Shown here: positions 57,889 to 64,000 of the stretch, piece after piece | Layout of the letters: each line of letters starts with the position of its first letter | Position numbering within the stretch: the first letter of the stretch is position 1 | NCBI GenBank assembly: GCA_003313425.1 | Contig: NHZP01000007.1 | Coordinates: forward strand, 1,426,001 to 1,490,000 | Source of the DNA: Pseudopyrenochaeta lycopersici | Lineage: Eukaryota; Ascomycota; Dothideomycetes; Pleosporales; Pseudopyrenochaetaceae | DNA: 64,000 nucleotides | Reading direction: 5' to 3' | Made by a program: the position numbers and the translations under genes | The notes under the pieces: model-generated | The model's database searches: none | Told to the model about the DNA's origin: nothing | What the model saw: the letters and a program-made list of their open reading frames with translations, nothing else

Positions 57889-59061
57889 ACGCGATGGTTG
57901 GTATGCGAAAAGTTGAAGAAGCTCGCAGAGCTCGGCGACACTGGACGCGTCGAAGTGTGCCTGGGCGCAAAAGCAGCGAATGCAAGGGCGTAGGATGCTT
58001 GAAATCTCCCTGGAAACGTCGATTGATCTTAGACCATCATCAGCTCGATTATTTCGTCCGGATCGTAAATGCTTCTGCGCGTCCCTGGCGATTGATGGGA
58101 TGCTTTCGCGGGTGCGATGCAGCTAATGGAATTCCGCCAAGACACCATATCATATGCGGTTAGGCTGGATCTTTCCTTCACCCCCATCGCTTCTCGCGTC
58201 GATTCACCGTCCTCGTTGGCACGACCGCCGCATTTCTGTACCGCACATTCACACTACAGCACACATGGCAGGGAAAGACTCCTCGTGGACAGATAGGGCA
58301 TTTGCAGATGAAGTGATATCTCCTTCAGTTTATATGCTACCATTTCAAAAATGCCTTGGACGATATCCATACTATAGTTGTGCCAAAACAAATAGTCCTT
58401 GATAAAACTCTAAATTAAACATTCTGCCGCAGTCTAGAAGTTAAGTTATCTAGTTAGAGATATCACAACATGGAACGTTTCTCATATTACCTTGACTCTC
58501 TCCTAAGTCTTCTCTTGCACATGGCTGTATTTCTTTCTCAGTCTCCTAATGCGGTTTTGGTTCGTCTTTTCTGTGTCCCCCTTGTTTCTGGTCAGTTGTT
58601 TAGTTTTCATTTTATCAGCGACACAATGTTGCTCTTCAAAGTCACTGCTGGGACTTTCTTCTATTCTCACTTTCACATGGAAGCTTCAGTCTGATTCGCT
58701 GTTACTGTACAATAGCGTTGTTATCCGTTCATTCACATTCACCTCTCTATTTGCGCCCCACATACCCCACCTTTAATCTCATTGTGAAGGTATTGTGAAT
58801 TACGCTTCGACAATGCTATTGTATTACTGCTACACAATGTTTCTAGACCTTCAGACTCTCGACTACTTAAAGATTTTCAAGATCCTCCCTAACTTGATCA
58901 TAGAAGGCTCAAACAAGAAGACTACAACTTCAACTGCATCAACACCGATTCGACCTTGGCTTCTCCGCTAAGCCAATCACGACACTACCTCTGATCACGC
59001 ACCTAAACAAAACACTCTATCGATACACGGCACAATTACTTTCCCAGCTGGTCTTGGAAAT
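57889..59061. other. Divergent intergenic region
   Basis: This 1.17-kb region separates the SNF5-type gene (leftward) from the LPMO gene (rightward). It holds both promoters. The part before the LPMO (about 58800-59060) is C/A-rich, as in long fungal 5' leaders. No gene was found. Confidence 0.45.
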
Positions 59062-60210
59062 ATGGAATTCCACAAGTCAACTCTCTTGGTGCTCGCTGGC
59101 ATGCTGGTCATGGCACCGCTGTCCGCGAACGCTCACATGGTCATGGCAAACCCAGTGCCGTACGGCAACCCAAACAACTCGCCTCTAGATCCTTCTGGTA
59201 GCGACTTTCCTTGCAAAGCCGTCCCCTACACTGTCAACAAGATGAACGACTGGGCTGTTGGCTCTACTCAATCACTGGCGTTCACCGGAACGGCCGTTCA
59301 CGGGGGCGGCTCCTGTCAGTTGTCTGTGACGACTGACAAGGAACCCACCAAGGAATCCAAGTGGAAGGTTATCCACAGTTTCGAGGGCGGTTGCCCGGCT
59401 GCCCATGACGGCAACTTTGACGAGTCTGGCCCCAACTACGGTGGTACGCTGCCATTCGTTGTCCCTTCCGAACTGCCCAATGGCGAGATGAGTGCTGCCT
59501 GGACATGGTTTAACAAGATCGGTAACCGCGAGATGTACATGAATTGTGCTCCTATCAAGGTCACAGGTGGGTCTGACGATACTGCTGCCTTCGACGCTCT
59601 GCCCGATATGGCGGTCGCCAATATTGGTCCGGGCAAGCCAGCTTGCGAGACGAAGGAGGGGAACAACTACAACTTCGAGAACCCCGGTAAGTACAAGACC
59701 ACTAGTGGTAAGGAACCTTTCGGACCTCTTTGTAAAGATGCTTCGACTGCCCCAGCTCCTACTCCTGTCCCTCAGCAGCCTGCAGCCCCTCAACAACCTA
59801 ACACTCCTGTACTACCTCCTGCCAACCCTGGAATTCCTTCACAGGTCCCAGCCGGCCCATCTTCGATCCTCCTCACGTCAACCTTTAGGACGATTATCAC
59901 TGTGACTGCATCAATGGGTCCTCTTCCTGTCACCTCAAAAGACAACGTCCTCGTCCCCTCGGTAAAGCAGCCAGCACCCCGACCCACCCAGGCCCCTCCT
60001 GCGGTCACAGCTCCAGCGCCAGGCACTGGTACTTCTGACAACCCATCCTGCTCCCCCGATGGTGCAGTGGTCTGTCGCGGGGAGACAGAGTTTGGACTGT
60101 GCAACTTTGGCTCTGTAATCTTCGGCCCCGTGGCTGCGGGTACCAAGTGCCAAAATGGTGCTATTGCGAAGCGCGATTACTCGCATCGAGCTCAAAGAAC
60201 AGTCTACTAG
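59062..60210 (+). CDS. AA11-type lytic polysaccharide monooxygenase with C-terminal X278-like module
   Basis: One exon encodes 382 aa. A signal peptide ends at SANA, leaving histidine 25 as the new N-terminus. With His80 (TAVHGGGSCQ) it forms the copper histidine brace, and Tyr159 (NREMYMNCAPI) is the expected axial-side residue. The catalytic domain (residues 25-165 plus a C-rich tail to about 225) matches AA11, known for oxidative cleavage of chitin. A proline-rich linker of about 100 residues leads to a small cysteine module (CSPDGAVVCRGE, FGLCNFG, GTKCQNG), the X278-type domain often attached to AA11 enzymes and thought to bind chitin. The enzyme is secreted and probably acts on chitin of its own or other cell walls. 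Confidence 0.92.
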   Translation: MEFHKSTLLVLAGMLVMAPLSANAHMVMANPVPYGNPNNSPLDPSGSDFPCKAVPYTVNKMNDWAVGSTQSLAFTGTAVHGGGSCQLSVTTDKEPTKESKWKVIHSFEGGCPAAHDGNFDESGPNYGGTLPFVVPSELPNGEMSAAWTWFNKIGNREMYMNCAPIKVTGGSDDTAAFDALPDMAVANIGPGKPACETKEGNNYNFENPGKYKTTSGKEPFGPLCKDASTAPAPTPVPQQPAAPQQPNTPVLPPANPGIPSQVPAGPSSILLTSTFRTIITVTASMGPLPVTSKDNVLVPSVKQPAPRPTQAPPAVTAPAPGTGTSDNPSCSPDGAVVCRGETEFGLCNFGSVIFGPVAAGTKCQNGAIAKRDYSHRAQRTVY

Positions 60211-61435
60211 GTCCAGCACAGTCTGCCTTTAGCTGATTCCCTCGAGAGTTTTAGTCTTTAAATGTCCCCGAACTTATCATAGTGCAAGTGCAAGTGCATG
60301 ACAACTGGCAACATAAACCGGTACCCTATGCCTGCATTGCCGGACGATACCCAGTTGATTTAGCCTTGCGCACTTTCCCTACCTGGTGTACTATAGCTTA
60401 GCAACAGCGGGATTACACCTGTGAATTTTGGTGTCGGAGGGGTTACCGTGTTTCTAATCCTCGAAAGTAAAAAAAAAATATACAGACATGCCTAACTACA
60501 TGTGTTACTTGTATAGAGTGCCAAACAATTGTGTGTAACATATGTCTTGAATTGGCCTTTTGGTGATGTTTATAATGTATTGAAAGGAACAGCGCCGTTG
60601 AAATAACCAGCTTACTGAATTCCTTCTTGTGCGTAATGCTTAGACAGCATTTTTAAATTCTTGGCCAAAAAATCAATTCTGAATGTCACCTTGCGTGTCG
60701 CGAGACTTGTACTTGATGGATTTACTTAAGGTTTAGAAATGCCAACCCTCACTAAGTTAATAATGCTATTAACCCGTTAACTTAGTTAGTAGTGTCTCTA
60801 ATGAATTGGTGTACTGCTTTAAAAAAAAACAGCGACATTGCTTATGCTCTCGGTCATTATATTTATGGCATGGAAATCAAGTCAAGCTCTATACCTCTGC
60901 TGCGTCTCGAATGCCTTTATAATCATCAGTTTTGGAGTATTTTATTGTTGTAAATTAGCACGCGTATATACGATAATATTGTGATCTTTCATAGACACTT
61001 GGCTTCTCGAAATACATCTCGAGGGATTTGTCCATCTCAAGAACTCTGCGGTGCATCTAAACATAAGATTTTAGCACGGTTATATAATATAGTATGACCA
61101 AATTTGCTGAAAATATTGTTTTCTGTACTATGATTGATTGGATTGAAGTGTGGTGCTCTTGCAAAACACATCTTGAAGCCCAGGTAATAGCTATTCCGTG
61201 TAGCAAGTGTTGATTTCTTGTAAGCATATTATAAAACAACTACCCAATTCGATATATCATCAGACTATTCCTTTGCTACTATTGTATAAAGAAACCCAAG
61301 CAAACACACTGGAATATAGGATGTTGAAATCCTGGCCGTGATTGTAAGTATTTTTTATAGCTTTTGCGACGTTTTCCTCATGTCTGTTCAATGTGTCCAC
61401 TAGAACTGCCAGCTCCTGTTCGTTGATATGAAGTA
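60211..61435. other. Convergent A/T-rich intergenic region
   Basis: This is a 1.2-kb 3'-to-3' spacer. Apart from a perfect inverted repeat (60751-60786) and homopolymer A runs, nothing is recognised. Confidence 0.45.
60751..60786. repeat. Perfect 10-bp inverted repeat
   Basis: ACTAAGTTAA at 60751-60760 is matched by its exact complement TTAACTTAGT at 60777-60786, with a 16-nt loop. It could form a hairpin in the shared 3' region or be the relic of a small inverted-repeat element. Confidence 0.6.
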
Positions 61436-62238
61436 CTAGCCTTGTCGTTCTGGTAGATACACGCTCATTTCAAAGCCATTAGTATACGGAAGAGTCATAT
61501 TCTGGAATCCATTCGCTGGGGTGCGCAAATATGCCAGTAAATCTTTGTAACCTTCTGCACCTGAGATAGTGTTATCTGTGAGAACAACCGCACCATGTCT
61601 GAGTTTGGGTAGGACTGTTTTAAGCGTCGGGAGTGCGAGTGCTGACCAAACTAGATCGTAATCGTTAGACTTTGTTGTCTCTTCGCTACTGTATGATGGT
61701 TGGACTTACTGTCAAGAAGTAGCAGGTCAACTTCAGGCACACGTTCCTTCAGAGTTTCGAGTAAATCCCCGACTCTTAGATCAATATGCTCCTCTATTCC
61801 GCCACATTGTTTCCAGTACTTCGTTGCAATCGCTGCCTTTCCTGGTTCTTTCTCTGTAGCGATGACCGTACCTGGCTTTCCAGTTGCAGCTTTAGTCTGG
61901 GCAACAGCCAGCGCAAGGTAGATGGTGCTGACGCCAAAACTAGTCCCTGCTTCGACAATGTTCGTAGCTCCCATAGCGTTGATCAATTGGTAGACAAAAT
62001 GACACTTATCCTCATCAAGGGCGATGAACTTGTCGGCCATGAGTTTGTCGAATTCGTCCCTTGCATTACCGCTGCCGTCGCCGCTGGCCATTCTGTCTTC
62101 CAAATCGCCTAGAACATCCGAAGAGAACACTTTTCCTTTGTCCGAGATTGCCGCTTCTTGCTCTAACGAAGCTTTGTGTAATTGGGAAAGAATCCCAAGT
62201 ACATGTTGTGGGGCTTTGATCGGCGAAACGGTGGACAT
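61436..62238 (-). CDS. O-methyltransferase, catechol/caffeoyl-CoA-like class
   Basis: Two exons, 62238-61710 and 61650-61436, encode 247 aa. It is a small Rossmann-fold SAM-dependent enzyme. The SAM-binding loop is NIVEAGTSFGVSTIYLA, followed by TVIATEKEPGKAAIATKYW (acidic residue contacting ribose), DLRVGDLLETL and the metal-site-like DLLLLDIWSAL. The block PKLRHGAVVLTDNTI comes from the second exon. Members of this class methylate catechol-type hydroxyls, usually with Mg2+; the usual metal-binding second aspartate region reads LTDN here. The start ATG at 62238 gives the typical N-terminus. No adjacent biosynthetic genes hint at the acceptor. Confidence 0.88.
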
Positions 62239-63086
62239 ATTTGTGTCGTTATTGGATTGAGGGGATTCGATGAGACTAAAGATTTGAGGGATATTGCAAC
62301 GTAGATAATATCGGAAGTAGACATGTCTGAATTATATATACTGTCCCTAGAAACTAAAATCATGAATTCGCATGGAACTGCCTCAAACAGTCATAGTCAA
62401 ATACAAGAAACATGATCGCGGTCGCGCTGTGTTGCCTGATCGCGGGGCAGTACCATAATTGGTGCAACGGAGATCATCTATCCTCCCCGACATACTTTAG
62501 ACACAACCAATCATGACTTTATTATTCATGCCACAATCTGCAGAGACGAGCCAGGCTTTGACTCACTCTGAGTATTAGCAGGAGAGTGATGACTTTGTTT
62601 TGCATTGCCCAAAATTGAAACCGCTTTGGTCGGAAGTGTCGATGGATGGCGATCGTCCTTGAATACGTGCGCCCTTGCAGACATAAGACCGATAGTGGCC
62701 TTACGTCATTACGGTGCTTCTATGGTTCAAACAAGACCGTCAGTAGATATTGTAGACTCGTACAGGCTTAACAGAAGTGCTCTGGAGAAGGGACATTGGT
62801 ATACTCCGAAACGAGTCTCTCTACGCATCAGGCACAGAAGGCGACGATGACAGCGTAACATTTGGGTGGGAGAGGTTTTACATATGAAAAGATAGTCACA
62901 TTACATGGCTTATAGATGTTTAGGTGAATTCTAATCAGTGTGTGCAGATATATTGTCGTTCAAAGACAAAATACCCCTCATATCTTGCAGGAGGAAAGGA
63001 CAACTTTGACTCCAATCAAATATACACAGCTGGAATGAGCAAAAATCCTAGACTTTGCCTTCATTCACCCTTAATCCCGTTCTCTG
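62239..63086. other. Intergenic region
   Basis: This 848-bp spacer between two leftward genes contains the methyltransferase promoter. No gene was found. Confidence 0.45.
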
Positions 63087-64000
63087 TTATCTAAACCGTA
63101 ATCTAGGCTTTGGCGGCGGTCCACCGCTACCATTGAAGAGTACAACTCCCAGCGCCAGCGCCAACCCACCAACAAGGACCCAGCCTGGCACACGAATTTC
63201 GTACTGTTCTTGGAACATGCGTTTTCGCGCGGTTTCGGTGTATCGTTGCTTCATTTGCGCAGGCGTATCCTGCCCCTCGTCCTTCTTTATGTATCCAATC
63301 TCATGCCGCTTCCTCTGCCCCACGTCGCCCCTTCCTGTCGAGGTAAGAATTAGGTACTCCAAGACTAACGGATCATCAGAATCACTTAGATCGAGCCACT
63401 CTCTCGTCTTTTGCCCTTGATCAATTGGACTTGCGATATTCAACCCAGCAAATTCTCCCTCTTTGCCCTCTTTCCTCTTTTTGTTCACGCCTTCAACCCC
63501 ATCTAACCACTCCTCTAGCGTTTGAGGGGGTAAAGTCCGGAACACGAGGCTCATCCACATCTCAAGAACATTCAAAAGTAGTTCGGGCTGATCCATGCCT
63601 GGCAATGTATGACTGCCCATACTAGGTGACGGGAGTAGAGCGATGGGTCCGATGGTGTTATAGATACTATACTGCATAGCGTGATAATGGAGGCTCGGAT
63701 TATCCCTTCGGTATCGGAAATTGAGATGCTGAGCTACGCGTTGCCGAAGGGATATGGCTTGGCCGATGTATATGCGTACTTTTCTGTCAAGGCCAAGTAC
63801 ACCATTTAGGTAAATAGCTCGTCCTTCGAATTTGAGATCCCCATTTACAGTCTTAAGGGCGTCCAAGCTCCATCGTCCTTGGAGAAAAGCCCACACTTGT
63901 GGCCGGACGCATCGAAAACAAAACTCATCCAGTTTGGGATGACGTTCAACCCACTTCCCGTATCTTAAATTGTACTTTGAGTCTTCTTCTTTCAACCTGC
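63087..64000 (-). CDS. GIY-YIG-domain protein with C-terminal membrane anchor, 5' end outside window
   Basis: At least 302 residues are encoded without an intron; the frame stays open to the right edge, so the start is missing. The N-terminal half carries a GIY-YIG-like core: AIYLNGV, then VRIYIGQAISLRQRVAQHL, then SLHYHAMQ. The normal catalytic-domain order is recognisable, although the first motif is IYL rather than GIY. The middle is charged (GVNKKRKEGKEGE). The extreme C-terminus is one hydrophobic helix (VPGWVLVGGLALALGVVLF) followed by a short basic tail, i.e. a tail anchor. GIY-YIG domains are usually nucleases. A membrane-anchored fungal version has no known role that I can cite. Nuclease activity is not assured. 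Confidence 0.75.
   Translation of the reverse strand, partial: RLKEEDSKYNLRYGKWVERHPKLDEFCFRCVRPQVWAFLQGRWSLDALKTVNGDLKFEGRAIYLNGVLGLDRKVRIYIGQAISLRQRVAQHLNFRYRRDNPSLHYHAMQYSIYNTIGPIALLPSPSMGSHTLPGMDQPELLLNVLEMWMSLVFRTLPPQTLEEWLDGVEGVNKKRKEGKEGEFAGLNIASPIDQGQKTREWLDLSDSDDPLVLEYLILTSTGRGDVGQRKRHEIGYIKKDEGQDTPAQMKQRYTETARKRMFQEQYEIRVPGWVLVGGLALALGVVLFNGSGGPPPKPRLRFR

Noticed and set aside
1..64000. CRISPR arrays, rRNA genes, telomere repeats
   Set aside because: None seen; the window is fungal nuclear DNA without spaced direct repeats, rRNA sequence or telomeric arrays.

Overview
The window is nuclear DNA of a filamentous ascomycete (Pezizomycotina). Evidence: short GT-AG introns of about 45-65 nt in nearly every gene, a HET-domain/ankyrin gene, a fungal Zn2Cys6 regulator, an AA11 polysaccharide monooxygenase, and DUF1446 and CoA-transferase genes of fungal type. 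A 497-aa aldehyde dehydrogenase close to the Alternaria/Cladosporium allergen-type enzyme suggests Dothideomycetes, probably Pleosporales; the order is an inference. I placed introns by matching frame across splice sites, and every complete multi-exon model given here sums to a whole number of codons.

Layout. (1) 1-8861: two divergent gene pairs, DUF1446/AtuA-like (-, cut by the left edge) with a peroxisomal (SKL-ending) acyl-CoA synthetase (+), then a cytochrome P450 (-) with a family III CoA-transferase (+). This looks like a catabolic cluster for an unknown carboxylic acid. (2) 8862-11121: gene-free tract. (3) 11122-15233: secreted GH92 alpha-mannosidase and secreted GH43-like enzyme, tail to tail. 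(4) 17786-21978: two aldehyde dehydrogenases, tail to tail. (5) 23782-26941: mRNA-export factor of the ALY/REF (Yra1) type, with a 643-nt intron, divergent from a Tma46/ZC3H15-type CCCH protein. (6) 28464-30406: FAD phenol-type monooxygenase. (7) 31144-33988: HET-ankyrin gene with near-identical 102-nt repeats and a broken 3' tail. (8) 34990-35132: a tRNA-Ile(AAU) gene carrying both the usual small intron and, in its D arm, a 56-nt insertion with all the hallmarks of an mRNA (spliceosomal) intron. (9) 37466-49451: Zn2Cys6 regulator, 2-hydroxyacid dehydrogenase, nucleoside hydrolase and SURF4/Erv29 cargo receptor, all on the minus strand. (10) 50664-57888: a membrane-anchored charged protein, a polyglutamine protein, and a SNF5-type chromatin remodeller whose last exon encodes a GATA-like zinc finger. 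(11) 59062-64000: AA11 LPMO, an O-methyltransferase and a tail-anchored GIY-YIG protein cut by the right edge.

The strongest unusual signal is the tRNA gene. Removing the two introns gives a fully base-paired 74-nt tRNA-Ile, followed by a T6 Pol III terminator. The D-arm insertion starts GTAAGT, has a CTAAC branch site, ends TAG, and is the size of the neighbouring mRNA introns.
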